From CAVYUC01 sp963816685 (GTDB taxonomy: Bacteria > Bacteroidota > Bacteroidia > Bacteroidales > Prolixibacteraceae): a stretch of 64,000 bases of DNA. The first letter of the stretch is position 1; each line of letters opens with the position of its first letter. Position numbers and translations under genes: made by a program. Below are positions 10,163-21,800 of the stretch, in pieces. The stretch is from contig CAWFMB010000029.1 in assembly GCA_963816685.1 (NCBI GenBank), forward strand, positions 75,251 through 139,250, given 5' to 3'. Below the pieces are notes generated by a model, which saw only the letters and a list, made by a program, of their open reading frames with translations, ran no database searches and was not told the DNA's origin.

Positions 10163-11566
10163 ATGATAAAAGAACGTGAACCCGCATTGGAAAGAATAAG
10201 TGTAACATTTCAGGTGGTTTGGACCCTGATTTGTTTTTACGGAGTTTTGTGGGCTTCAGGTATATTAACCCACTCCTATTTAACTGAAAATAAAGAACAC
10301 CTGATACTTGCAATAATTATTATTCCGCTATGGTTTGGTTTGCTCGAATCATTTGATTTGGGTGAAATGGCCAGAATACAACGTTACAGGCACATCATTA
10401 AAAAGTATGCCCTTGTAAATGCAGCCGGTACCTTTATTTTAATTATTCTAATCAATTTGTTGGATTATCAATCCATTACAATGGATATGATATTAACTTT
10501 TGCCGTGGTTGTTTATGTGGTACTAACTGTGCAGAAATTAACCAGCAGGATGGTGTTAAAACATTTTCGCAGAAAAGGTTACAATACAAGGATGATATTA
10601 TTAATAGCCGATGAATCATCCATATCTTTTATTCATCAGATTAATGACATGAATGACTGGGGTTATAAAATCTGGGGAATTATTTCCAATTCCGAAGAAG
10701 TAAAAGAGGAATTTAAAGACAGGTTTTTAATCTATTCTGAAGATGAGGATTTTACAAAAATTATAGATGAAACTATTATTGATGAGGTGTTTTACTGCAA
10801 ACACGATTTTAATACCCAGGCGCTTAACCGATACATTACAGAGTGCAGGGAAGTCGGAGTAATTTTCCATATCCACAATAAAGTATTAAGTTTCAGTGGA
10901 TTGAGGCCAAAGCTGTCTTTCCTGAATCGTCAGTTTTTTCTTTCGTTCAGAAATACTCCTGAAAATTATTTCGCCCTGAAAATTAAAGGAACACTTGACT
11001 TTTTCCTTACCATATTTATCCTGACTGCAATTTCACCCTTTATGATTTTGATCGCTATTTTAATCAAACTCGATGATGGTGGTCCAATTTTGTTTAAGCA
11101 GGTTCGGGTTGGCCGGCATGGAAGACTTTTCAATTGTCTTAAATTCAGGACAATGGTTGTAAATGCTGACGAGATGAAGGAACAATTAATGAATTTGAAC
11201 GAACAGGATGGTCCGGTATTTAAAATCAAAAATGATCCACGTATTACACGGGTAGGAAGATTTTTACGTAAAACTTCACTGGACGAACTGCCCCAGTTTA
11301 TTAACGTGTTATTGGGCGATATGTCGATTGTTGGACCGCGTCCACCCGTTCCTTCAGAAGTTAAACAATACAAACGCAGCCTAAACAGAAGATTAAGTAT
11401 TAATCCCGGAATTACATGCATTTGGCAGGTATCCGGGCGTAATAATATTCCATTCGACAGATGGATGGAAATGGATATGGAATATATTGATAACTGGTCA
11501 CTTAAGCTTGATTTTATTATAATACTAAAAACCTTTAAAGTCATATTTACCGGCGACGGTCAATAA
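10163..11566 (+). CDS. initiating polyprenyl glycosylphosphotransferase (WbaP/WcaJ type)
   Basis: 467 residues. The N-terminal part (about residues 15-130) holds four or five membrane helices, followed by a soluble nucleotide-fold-like segment. From about residue 272 the bacterial sugar transferase domain is clear: a membrane helix, FKQVRVGRHGRLFNCLKFRTM, the KNDPRITRVGRFLRKTSLDE block, GDMSIVGPRPP and NPGITCIWQVSGRN. It transfers a sugar-1-phosphate to undecaprenyl phosphate and so starts repeat-unit synthesis. The gene comes after the glycosyltransferases and just before the export genes. The hexose or HexNAc choice is not readable. Confidence 0.94.
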   Translation: MIKEREPALERISVTFQVVWTLICFYGVLWASGILTHSYLTENKEHLILAIIIIPLWFGLLESFDLGEMARIQRYRHIIKKYALVNAAGTFILIILINLLDYQSITMDMILTFAVVVYVVLTVQKLTSRMVLKHFRRKGYNTRMILLIADESSISFIHQINDMNDWGYKIWGIISNSEEVKEEFKDRFLIYSEDEDFTKIIDETIIDEVFYCKHDFNTQALNRYITECREVGVIFHIHNKVLSFSGLRPKLSFLNRQFFLSFRNTPENYFALKIKGTLDFFLTIFILTAISPFMILIAILIKLDDGGPILFKQVRVGRHGRLFNCLKFRTMVVNADEMKEQLMNLNEQDGPVFKIKNDPRITRVGRFLRKTSLDELPQFINVLLGDMSIVGPRPPVPSEVKQYKRSLNRRLSINPGITCIWQVSGRNNIPFDRWMEMDMEYIDNWSLKLDFIIILKTFKVIFTGDGQ

Positions 11567-11707
11567 AAGCATTTTCATAAACCAAAGTCAACAAATAAAG
11601 AAATAGCGTGTTAATGAAACTGTATGATTTTTTACATTTTATTGAAAATTAATAAAGCAAAAAATCAGATGGAAGACAAACACGCTGTTAAAAGTAACCT
11701 TAATAGT

Positions 11708-12502
11708 ATGAAAAAATCGTACATTGTTTATTTAGCAGTAGTTTTTGTTTTTTTAATTTCGTGTAGAAGTTCCAGAGATTTGGTAATGTTTCAGGATTTG
11801 AAAAATAATCAAAGCCTGGGTAATTTACCGGAAAAGGCACCGGAATATATTATTAAACCTTTTGATAATTTATACCTGAGTATTTTAACGCTCGACCCGG
11901 AACTTAACCAACTTTATAATCCAAGTATTGGGGGAGGTGGAGTTGGTACAGGAACTCAGCAAATGTTTGGAGACAGGGCCAGCCAGTATATTAATGGTTA
12001 TATGGTTAGTGCAAAAGGTACAATTAATGTTCCTATTTTAGGGAATATTGAAGTTGCAGGTTTAAATCTTATAGATGCCCAGGAAAGAGTAAGGAGCAAA
12101 GCTGAAGTAACACTTAAGGAACCAAATATTAAAGTTAAGGTGCTTAATTTCAAAGTGAATGTAACCGGCGAAGTAAAGTCTCCGGGATTGTATTACAATT
12201 ATGAAGGGACTTTAAATATTATTGATGCAATAAGTATGGCAAACGGAATAACAGATTTTGCTGATATAAAGAATGTTTTGGTTATCAGACATAACGAAAC
12301 TGAAACAGAAACGTATAATCTAGACTTTACAGATAAAAGTGTTTACATGTCGGAAGTGTTTTATTTACAACCCAATGATATTGTGTATATTCGTCCGAAT
12401 CAATACAAACGGACACGCGAAAACAGCACTATATATTCACTGATATTATCCACTGTTTCAACACTGCTGGTGGCAACTTCAGTAATTGTAAACAATTTTT
12501 GA
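11708..12502 (+). CDS. Wza-type polysaccharide export lipoprotein
   Basis: 264 residues from the ATG at 11708. Two upstream in-frame ATGs (11624 and 11669) exist, but starting at MKKSYIVYLAVVFVFLISC gives a clean lipoprotein signal with the acylated Cys at about residue 19. The polysaccharide export domain follows (IIKPFDNLYLSILTLDPELN, later GTINVPILGNIEVAG), then an SLBB-like segment (VNVTGEVKSPGLYYNYEG). A hydrophobic stretch at the very C-terminus may be the outer-membrane helix, as in Wza. It should form the outer-membrane channel with the Wzc protein encoded 12 bases downstream. Confidence 0.92.
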   Translation: MKKSYIVYLAVVFVFLISCRSSRDLVMFQDLKNNQSLGNLPEKAPEYIIKPFDNLYLSILTLDPELNQLYNPSIGGGGVGTGTQQMFGDRASQYINGYMVSAKGTINVPILGNIEVAGLNLIDAQERVRSKAEVTLKEPNIKVKVLNFKVNVTGEVKSPGLYYNYEGTLNIIDAISMANGITDFADIKNVLVIRHNETETETYNLDFTDKSVYMSEVFYLQPNDIVYIRPNQYKRTRENSTIYSLILSTVSTLLVATSVIVNNF

Positions 12503-12514
12503 AAAAGAAAGAAA

Positions 12515-14863
12515 ATGGAAAAGATAGAAGAAATAATCAGTTTAATAGATTCTCATGAGAAGAAGGAATCTAAAAATGTATTCCTCAGGTATTTGAAGAA
12601 ATGGCCATGGTTTGTTGTTTTCTGTATTATTGGCGGTGGATTAGGGTATTTCATGTACAAAAATTCGCCAAATACATATCAGGTCAAAAGCAGGATTTTA
12701 ATTAAAAACAAAGAAAGAGTTGTTAATTCTGCTTTTGAAAAGAATTCAATGCCCATGAATCAGAATATCAACATTGAAAACCAGATAGGTATCCTTCAGT
12801 CATATACTTTATACAGCAGGGCCCTCAAAAATTTGGACTGGAATACCTCGTGGTATAAAAAAGAGATATTGTACAATAAAGAATTATACAAGAATGAACC
12901 ATTTGAATTAACCATTCCTCCGGCGTCGTTAAATGCAAAAAATGTAATGATTGAAATTGTACCACTGAATGACAAATCATATTCAGTTAAAGCTGAAGGT
13001 GCAACCAACCAAAACGGGACAAATCAAACATTTAATATTGAAACAACTGCCATGTTCGGTGAACCCTTTACAAATGAGTATTTTAATTTTATCCTCAATA
13101 AAGGAAATGGAGAAGTTGGAGAAATCTATTACCTGAATTTTAATGATCTTCATTCTTTAACCAGTCAGTACCTTAGAAGGACTCAAATTCAGCTGGAAGA
13201 TATAAACTCTGATTTAATTTCAATTACAATAGAAGGTGAGAACCCTAAAAAAGATGCTGATTTTATTAATGAACTAAATGATGTGTTTATTCAGTTTGGA
13301 ATTGAAAATGAAACACAGAGTTCAGAGAAATCTATGAAATTCATTGAGTCGCAGCTTGAAAGGATAAAATCATCCCTGGCGACAGCCGAGCAAAATGTAA
13401 GTGATTATCGACAGGACAACAAGGTAATGAACCTTGGAAGTGAAGCACAGATGGTTTATCAAAAGCTGGAAGAAATAGAAAATGACCAGTATCTGACACA
13501 AATGCAGGTAAAATATTATAAAGATTTACAAAGTTATCTCGATGATTCGCAGAAGATTGAAGAGATGATGAATCCTTCCGTAATTGGTATTTCGGATCCA
13601 AACTTAAACGCTTTACTTAAAAATTTAACAGATCTTTACCGGAGACGGGAAGTTTTATCGTACAGTGCAAAAGAAGATAATCCTAAAGTGATTACTTTGG
13701 AAAGAGAAATTAAGATTACAAGGGATGGACTGGAAGAAACATTAAAGAATCAATTAAAAACAACAGAAACGAAACTTCAAAGTCTGAATCAACGGTACAA
13801 TACTATTCAGGCACGTTTAAGAAAACTCCCGGCAACTGAACAACAACTTGTAAGCATTCAGCGGGATTTCGATTTAAATAATGAATTATATACCTACCTG
13901 CAGCAGAAAAAGGCAGAAGCTTCAATTTCAAAAGCTTCCATAGCACCTCAGGTTCAGGTAATTGATGCGGCATTGGCAGAGTCAGCCTCTCAGACCGGGC
14001 CAAGTATGGTTAAAAAAGTTGGTGCCGGAGTGGCTGGCGGTTTGGTTATTCCTTTTATTTTTATTACAATTATTGGGTTCTTCAATACTAAAATCGAATC
14101 GAGGGAAGAAATAGAACGGGTGAGTAAAATTCCGGTATTGGAAGGAGTAGTTCAACACAAGTATAAAACATTATTACCCACTATCCATCATCCACGATCG
14201 GGCATTGCTGAATCATTTAGGGGGATAAAATCTAATTTGAATGCTATTTTGGAGCAACCGGGTTCAAAGGTTGTATCTATCAATTCTTTGATTCCGGGAG
14301 AAGGAAAATCTTTTATTTCATCAAATTTTTCTGCTATTCTTACGAAAACGAACACAAAAGTGTTACTCATAGGGGCTGACTTACATAAGCCAACTTTGCA
14401 TAAATACCTGGATATTAAAGAAAGTTTTGGTTTGAGTAATTATCTCAAGGGTGAAAAGAGCATTGAAGAAATTATTTCTCCGACTTTTATTCCCAATTTA
14501 CATTTTTTGCAGGCAGGACCAGTTCCGCAAAATCCATCCGATTTAATTGACAATCCGAAGTTTGAATTTCTTGTAGAAAGAGCACGGAAAATGTTCGATT
14601 ATATTATTATTGATAATGCACCACTTTTGCTGGTGCCTGATGCAATACTTACCAGCAGGTTTTCTGATGTAAGCCTTTTTATTCTTCGTATTAACCATAG
14701 TCATAAAGAACAAATAAAGCAAATCAACAAGATGGTTGAATTTAATAAAATTAAAAGAGCGGCAATTTGTATTAACGAAGCGCCTGATCGCGGATACGGT
14801 TATGGGAATAAATACTGGAAAAAAGGATATGGAGAATATAAAAATAAAATGAGCATTGCATAA
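12515..14863 (+). CDS. Wzc-type chain-length determinant and BY-tyrosine kinase
   Basis: 782 residues. The Wzz domain is at the N-terminus, with a membrane helix near residues 28-48 and a second near 505-525; the periplasmic part between them includes coiled-coil-like stretches. The cytoplasmic kinase follows, with Walker A PGEGKS near residue 595, an A' segment LLIGADLHKP near 617 (Gly and His replace the first Asp and the Arg of the DxDxR pattern) and Walker B YIIIDNAP near 695. A C-terminal tyrosine cluster (GYGYGNKYWKKGYGEYK) is the expected autophosphorylation site. It controls polymer length and works with Wza in export. A separate phosphatase gene is not obvious next to it. Confidence 0.94.
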   Translation: MEKIEEIISLIDSHEKKESKNVFLRYLKKWPWFVVFCIIGGGLGYFMYKNSPNTYQVKSRILIKNKERVVNSAFEKNSMPMNQNINIENQIGILQSYTLYSRALKNLDWNTSWYKKEILYNKELYKNEPFELTIPPASLNAKNVMIEIVPLNDKSYSVKAEGATNQNGTNQTFNIETTAMFGEPFTNEYFNFILNKGNGEVGEIYYLNFNDLHSLTSQYLRRTQIQLEDINSDLISITIEGENPKKDADFINELNDVFIQFGIENETQSSEKSMKFIESQLERIKSSLATAEQNVSDYRQDNKVMNLGSEAQMVYQKLEEIENDQYLTQMQVKYYKDLQSYLDDSQKIEEMMNPSVIGISDPNLNALLKNLTDLYRRREVLSYSAKEDNPKVITLEREIKITRDGLEETLKNQLKTTETKLQSLNQRYNTIQARLRKLPATEQQLVSIQRDFDLNNELYTYLQQKKAEASISKASIAPQVQVIDAALAESASQTGPSMVKKVGAGVAGGLVIPFIFITIIGFFNTKIESREEIERVSKIPVLEGVVQHKYKTLLPTIHHPRSGIAESFRGIKSNLNAILEQPGSKVVSINSLIPGEGKSFISSNFSAILTKTNTKVLLIGADLHKPTLHKYLDIKESFGLSNYLKGEKSIEEIISPTFIPNLHFLQAGPVPQNPSDLIDNPKFEFLVERARKMFDYIIIDNAPLLLVPDAILTSRFSDVSLFILRINHSHKEQIKQINKMVEFNKIKRAAICINEAPDRGYGYGNKYWKKGYGEYKNKMSIA

Positions 14864-14898
14864 TTATTTAATGACAGACAATTTAAAAATTAACAACT

Positions 14899-15294
14899 AT
14901 GATAATTGCTGTAGATTTTGACGGAACAATTGTAAAGCATAAGTACCCTGCAATTGGAAAGGAAATTCCTTATGCTATTAAAACATTACAATTGTTTCGG
15001 GATAAAGGCCATAAATTAATACTTTGGTCATACCGGCATGGAAAAGAACTTGAACAAGCTGTAGAATTTTGTCGAAAAAGGGGCTTAAAATTCGATGCTG
15101 TAAATAACAATTTTGAAGGAGAAGAGTATGATAATACTTACAGCAGAAAAATTTATGCCGATTTGTACATCGATGACAGAAACATTTTAGGAATCCCTGA
15201 ATGGGAAAAAATATACAAAATGATTACTGAGGGTAAATCTCAAAATCCATTTAGTGTAAATAGTGGAGTAAAAGAAAAAACACAGTTTATGTAG
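14899..15294 (+). CDS. small HAD-superfamily hydrolase
   Basis: 131 residues. It opens with the HAD nucleophile motif AVDFDGTIV, with both Asp residues present. It continues with LILWSYRHGKEL at the motif II position (Ser/Tyr rather than the usual Thr or Ser) and YADLYIDDRNI carrying the acidic pair of motif IV. This short, cap-poor form is common in Bacteroidetes polysaccharide loci. It may dephosphorylate a sugar phosphate; substrate unknown. It is the last plus-strand gene of the cluster, 35 bases after wzc, and is followed by a hairpin at 15597. Confidence 0.8.
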   Translation: MIIAVDFDGTIVKHKYPAIGKEIPYAIKTLQLFRDKGHKLILWSYRHGKELEQAVEFCRKRGLKFDAVNNNFEGEEYDNTYSRKIYADLYIDDRNILGIPEWEKIYKMITEGKSQNPFSVNSGVKEKTQFM

Positions 15295-15596
15295 AATTAA
15301 TATTTATGATGTTTCAGTTTAAATCATAAAATTATAAGCGTCAATAATTTTAACAGTGATTAATTTAATACAATGAAACAAAAATTACCGGTCATCAGGA
15401 TTGTACATTGTTATATTTCCTATTTCCAAAGCGATTCAGCTTCTGAAAAATTAAAGCAGGTAAATTTTCGGCTTACATCGCTGAGTTTTTTGAAAGATCA
15501 GATTCAAAAGAAAAACTTACTTAGTGTTCCCAGGCTAAAGAGTTAAATTATGTCGTCTTCCTAATTATAATTTTACAACGTGTAAATTAAAAAGAA

Positions 15597-15626
15597 GGGG
15601 CTGTCTTTATTTAGAAAGGCAGCCCC
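15597..15626 (+). terminator. hairpin after polysaccharide cluster
   Basis: GGGGCTGTCTTT pairs with AAAGGCAGCCCC across a short loop (one G-U pair). The T-run after it is weak. It lies 300 bases past the HAD gene and may end the capsule transcript. Confidence 0.5.
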
Positions 15627-15822
15627 TGCAATTTTGCAGATATTCAGAAGTAGAGGCATTCGTATTTTGACAGACTTATACTCTTTGTATCTTGAAAAAA
15701 TATTATGGTGGAGGATATGATTTAGTGTAATGCAGAAGAACGATCAGGGCTAAATGATCACCTGTGGTTTAAGTTGAGAAAAAATATAATCAGGTGTGAG
15801 GTTTCTGCGTATAGGAATTGAC

Positions 15823-15863
15823 AAAAAAAAGAGGCTATCTCAGAATGAGACAGCCTCTTTTTT
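15823..15863. terminator. bidirectional terminator
   Basis: AAAAGAGGCTATCTCA pairs with TGAGACAGCCTCTTTT across a short loop, flanked by A-runs on the left and T-runs on the right, so it can act in both directions. It lies 14 bases past the stop of the minus-strand T9SS gene and between convergent genes. Confidence 0.85.
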
Positions 15864-15876
15864 ATTCAAAATCTTA

Positions 15877-18800
15877 TCATTTTTGTATAATCAATTTTTT
15901 TACCATACGTTGTTGTGAATTTACAGAATTGATATAGTACATTCCGGTTGGTAAAGCATTAACATCGATCCTGGTTGTTACCGATTCAATGGTTTGATGA
16001 TATACTGTTTTTCCGTTAATGTCAATAATTTCAATTCGCGTTTCAACTTCAGGCATATATAAAAAGTCAACGTTTATATATGAAACGGCAGGGTTGGGAT
16101 ACAGGTTGAAATCATTCGATTTTTTAATCTCTCTTATTTCAACATCTGTAGTCAGTGAATTTTTTCGTTTGCCAATGATCGGATTTATTACTTCATCAAC
16201 TACCGGAGCCGGTTCAACATTCAAATAAGTGGTTACAATACTGTCACAACCGCTAACTGTTGTTAAAGTCCGCTCATACTGACCTGAAACTGTATAACCT
16301 TCGTAGCTTTCGCCTTCTGTAATAAAAATATCTTCGCTGGTGTAAGTAACCGGATTTACAGTCAGATATGTTGTAATAATTTCATCAGACTGATTTTGAT
16401 TTGCCGAAGATTGTACAAGAGATATATCATCAATAAACAATGATTCTCCTGCTGGAAGACTATTGCCCAGGTAAATACGGAGCGATGCATCGGCAGCAGT
16501 ATTGGTTGCTGTGAATTTAACATTTACTTTACTCCATTGAGTTGAAACTGTAGGATTTGTATCAGAGAATGTTCCGTATTCAGCAAATGGATATGCACTT
16601 TGGAGTATGATTAAATTTCCAATTGCAAATTCGGTTGTTGCTTTGGCATAGAAAGAGAATTGATATTCTTTTCCTGCTTCCAGTGCAAAGTTGTCCGAGA
16701 TTAACTGCAGATAATAAGGTACATCTCCGTTTGAAGTACAATCTAATCGAAGTGAAGAGGGAGAAGAATAATAATCTTTCCTGTCGATTACATTTTTTAC
16801 CTGATATCCCTGTGCATTCCAGATATCCCAGTTTTTAAAACCACCGTCGAAATTTCCGTTAACAATTAGATTTTCATTTAGTGATGAATTATTCTGATCA
16901 GCAGAAATTGTTCTTTGGTATACTCCAGAAGTTTTCCATCCCATGTATTCCTCACCTTCGCAGATTGTGATATATTCTTCACTTGCTGATGTTTCAGAGG
17001 CAACAACAGTAAGTTTTGTATTAATAATACTATCGCAGCCTTCAGAAGTAGTTAATACAAGCTGATAATTACCTGAAGTAGTCCAACCATTATAATTTTC
17101 TCCCTCATTAATAGTAACATTTTCAACTGAGCTTTTTACCGGGTTAACCCACAAATTGGTAATCACTGTACTGTCAGCTCCTTCTGAAGTTTTCAGTACA
17201 CGCTGATACTGGCCACTTTCAATCCACCCCATATAATCTTCACCTTCACATATGGTAACATTTTCTGTTGTTGAAACATTTTTCAGAACTGTTAGATTTG
17301 TGGTTATAATACTGTCGCAACCAGTTGATGCTGATAAAGTTCTTTCATACTGTCCGCTTTCAGACCAGCCTTCGTAATTTCCACCATCGGCAATTGTAAT
17401 GTTTTCAGAAACATTTGCTACCGGATTAACAGTAAGATACGTTGTAACAATAGTATCAGGAACAATAACCTCATTTACAAGATCTTTTTCAATTATTCGG
17501 ATATCATCAATAAACAATGAGCTACCTTCAGGGAATTTGGTTCCCAGAAAGAACCTTAATGAAGCATCAGTGGCTGTTCCTGTTGATGAAAAATACAATT
17601 TGTATTGTTTCCAGCTGGTTGAGAAGGAAGGAAGAGGAGTTATGAAATCACCATAGCTGGTATATGGGGACACTTGTTTAATGATTTTAATTCGATCAGG
17701 AGAAAAGGCAACTGTTGCTTTTGCATAGAATGACAATTCGTATGTTTTTCCAGATTCAATATTTAAATTATTTGCAAACCATTGAATTGAGCTTGGTTCA
17801 GCACCATTCGAAACACAATTTATACGTAATGCTGCCGGTGCTGATTGATATACATTTATATCGCGTACTGCATTTACTGTATAACCTGCTGCAGTCCATG
17901 TATGCCATCCATTCATATCTGTGTCGAATGAAGTATTTTGAATAATTCCTGCGTTGGCATTAATACTTGTTTCACCGGCAATTTTTCGCTGATAAATACC
18001 TGCAGTATTCCATCCCAAATAATCTTCACCTTCGCATATTGAAATCTGTTCTGTAATTGCGTATGCATTGGCATCTTGTTGATTGACAACAGTTAAATAA
18101 GTAGTTACAATACTATCGCAACCGGAAACAGATGAAAGAATTCTTTGATATTGTCCTGATGATGTCCATCCCTCATAGTTTTCGCCACTAGAAATAACAA
18201 CATTTTCAGAAATATTTTGTATCGGATTTACCACCAGGTTTGTAGTAATAATTGTTGTGGTTCCTGGTGCTGAATCAGCAGTTCTTGTATATTGTCCTGT
18301 TTCAGTCCAACCAAGATAATTTTCACCTTCACAAATTTCAACATTTTCAGTTTTGTTAATTACTTGTGATGCATTAACAGTAAGATTGGTAATGATAATA
18401 CTGTCGCAACCTTCTGATGTTGTTAAAGTTTGTTCGTATTGTCCTGTAGTTGTCCATCCTAAATAGTTTTCACCTTCCGAAATTGTGACATCTTCAGTTG
18501 TATTATAAACAGGATTCACATAAAGATTAGTAGTGACTATACTATCAACTCCGGAAGCTGCTTTCAGTACTCGTTCGTACTGTCCTGCAACAGTCCAGGT
18601 TTTATATGTACCGCCTTCACAAATAGTTATGTCTTCAGTAGTGGTCACCGGTTGATTGTTAGAAACAACCCGGTTAAATAATTGACTGATTTCAGTACTT
18701 GTTAAAGCATAATTGTAAACTCTTACTTCGTCCATTGATCCTTCAAAAAAGAGGGAAGGAGTAACATCTCGTCCTGCGCCTATCATTAATTTATAACCCT

Positions 18801-21800
18801 GTCCGGATTCGATTGAACCCGTTGCTGCAATTTTATAAATTACTTCATTATCAAGATAGATTATTTTTTCAGCTCCATTGTATGTAACTGCAAGGTGGTG
18901 CCAGTTTCCGTCCCATATTACATTCACATTATCAACATAAATCCATGATGAAGTTGTGCCGGTTGTTTTAAATGCAACTCTTTTAGTATCTGGTTTCAGG
19001 TACATTGCAAAAGAATCTTCATTGGGTCCGCCATGCATAATAATGCCCTGGTAATTACCTGCAAGTGCGGATGGTTTCACCCATGCACTCATTGTAACTT
19101 CGTTTTGTACGTTATCACTGAAACTGCTTCCTGCATCAATGTAGCCTGAACCATTAAAAGCGATACCTTTTCCAATAATTCCATCTGATCTCAAACCTTC
19201 ATTTGAAATAATTCCATCAACACCACCCTTTGAATCAATAACGGATGTTCCTGAATTTTCTTCGAATAAGTATTCTGAATAGGTAGGTGACAAATCGGGT
19301 AATTTAATTATAACCGTTGCAGTTGCTGGTTTTGAAACATTTCCAGCTGCATCTTTAGACCAGGCATATAAGGTTTTGGAGCCAACTTCTGAGAAAACAT
19401 AACTTGTTGGTGCGTCAGATAACCAACCGTTGTCATTTATCTGAGGAACCGAATTTGTTTCCGTAACTAAACAACCAACCACTCCTATATTATCCGTGCA
19501 AAGTAATTCTGAAATGGGAACAATTAAAGTTGAGGATGATGAAGGAATTGAAAAGGAAGTTACCGTTGGTGCTGTTATATCAACCGTTGGTGCAATAATA
19601 ACGGCCTTAATTGTAATGGTAATATTGGCAGTTGACGATAAAGGTGAACTTGCATTATCGGTAACTTCCACAACTAAATTTATTGTTTGGTCAGCATTTG
19701 CCTGTATGTCAGTTTTTGCATAAATTTCTCCATTGGAAGTATTAATTGCAAATAAATCTGCGCTGTTGCCCTGGGCAATTGAATATTTTAGAGTTTGACC
19801 AGCATCAGGATCATTGGCAATTACCTGCCCAATAATATCATTCACTTTTTTTGCATCCTGAATAGTAAAATTCTGATCGTAAACTACAGGACTTTGATTA
19901 ACATCTGAGCCTTTTGAATCTGTTTTAATAAGGATTCTTGAAGTAAAAGGTTCAAGCGTAATACTTCCTGAGACATTAGTTCCATGAATATCGCGGTAAT
20001 TGGAGGTTCCGAGATTGATGGTTTTTGTTTGTTTTGTATCGTTATAAAATATTTTTTCAGTTTCTCCAGATGCAAGTGCAGAAAAGTCGCACGTTGATTT
20101 TGAATCTTGTCCGGTAGAGCTTTTCCACTCATTGAAATTGTAGTAGCTGCTCGAACATTCCTGAAAACTTTTGCACTGTTATAATGGTTAATGTACATGT
20201 TGCTGTTAAAAGAAGAATTGGAACTATTCCTTTTGACAAACAATTGGTTTGGTTCATGTGTCATCAGTGTCAAACATATAAAAGATATTATTATGAACAG
20301 AATTCCCTGTTCCATGATCAGCATTTGCATGAATTGCATATCTGGCCGCCAAATACTACATTGTCATAAACCTTCACATTTGAATTGTCATGCAAATAAA
20401 TACCAGCATCACCACAACTTATTACTGTATTTCCATAAACTTTAACCGATTCCTGTGGTTCGTCAATATAAATCCCTTCACCAAACGAACGTGCATATGC
20501 ATAACCGGTTGCAGTCCAGTTTCCCGAAACTCCATTCACAATATTATATCTTACAATTGATCCGGAATATTTACCTCCTGTATAAATACCACCGCCATCG
20601 TCTTTTACCAAACAGGCATTTTGAACAAAATTATATTGAACAACCGGATCATAACGGAAGAAGATTCCGTTATAGTTTGTATTGATTACTTTGTTGTATT
20701 CAATAGTATTATTTGTTCCTGAAACTTCCATTCCTGATCCACCATTTGCCGTAGAAGTACCTTTCAACCCAAGTTCATCAAATAGTCCAATATTGGAAAT
20801 AACATTATCGGAAATTTTTGTACCACCTCCCCAAATAAAAATTCCAATTCCATTTATACCATCAATAATATTATTGGTGACTGTAGCACGTGAACTACCT
20901 CCGGCATTATGTATGGCAAATTCCTCGCAATTAATAATCTCATTGCCGTTAACAACATAATTGTCACTCGATGTATAACCAATTCCTTTTGACTGAAAAT
21001 TTGAGATTTTAAGGTTTTCAATAGTGATGTAGTCCGAATTGTTAATTGCAATTCCTGTTTCATAAACTGATCCTGTAATTTTATGATTGGAAGGATTATC
21101 ACTTTTTGGAGTCCATAAATATACTGTGTTGCTCGAAAAGTCATAGTACCATTCTCCTGCAACATCTAAAAATTCCAGTTTATTCATTAGAACAAAACCT
21201 TCATTTACACCTAATGAACCACTTGGTGAAGCGCTTAAAGTCAGAGTTTGAGAACTGGAACTTACCACATCCATCATAGCGGACTATACCATTCATTGGT
21301 TCTGCCCATCCATTTCGCTCCGGTATAATTAATGGAAGAGCTTAAACTTGATGAAGTAAGTTTTGTGCTTCTTCCCACATTACTTACAAGAAAATATCCT
21401 GAATTTGGATATCGTGCAGGTTTTACTCTTTCTCCATCCACAAAAATCTGAGTGATATCTGATGATATTTTTGCTTTGTAAATATTTCCGGAATGTTGAG
21501 TCCAACCGGAAATAACCTCAGCTCCGTTTATTACAGGTTTTGCACCAGTTCCATATGCGCCATAAACAATCGGAGAACCTGAAGTTCCTGAATTGTTGAC
21601 ATTTACTGTTCCGGTAAATGTTTCACCACAATGAAATAAAATTCGATCACCTGGTTTAAATGATACACTGTTTACTTTTGCAATGGACTTCCACGCCGAA
21701 TTTTCACTTGTACCATTATTGGAATCATTTCCGCTGGCACTAACGTAATAATTTGTTGCACTACCAGCAAATGCAACAAAAACAAAAAGGAAAAAAAGCA

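Larger units (their letters stand above)
15295..15876. other. intergenic region between convergent genes
   Basis: Apart from two hairpins (listed separately) I see no confident feature. One 57-codon frame on the plus strand (15373-15546, starting MKQKLPVIRIVHCYISYF) is open, but it has no recognisable domain and no strong ribosome binding site. I leave it as a possible small protein of low confidence. Confidence 0.4.

Noticed and set aside
10966..11544. 192-codon open frame on the minus strand
   Set aside because: It lies wholly inside the conserved sugar transferase domain of the WbaP gene and its translation has no recognisable motif.
14365..14395. Inactivated Wzc kinase because of the altered Walker A' segment (GADLHKP)
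   Set aside because: Similar A' variants are common in Bacteroidetes Wzc proteins as far as I recall, and Walker A, Walker B and the tyrosine cluster are intact.
15373..15546. 57-codon small protein after the capsule cluster
   Set aside because: Open frame only; no domain, no clear ribosome binding site, and no conservation that can be judged here.
19884..20339. 151-codon minus-strand frame as a separate protein
   Set aside because: Its first half is beta-helix sequence in a shifted frame and its second half is out of frame with the true continuation; the real gene passes through here by frame changes near 20343, 20260 and 20161.
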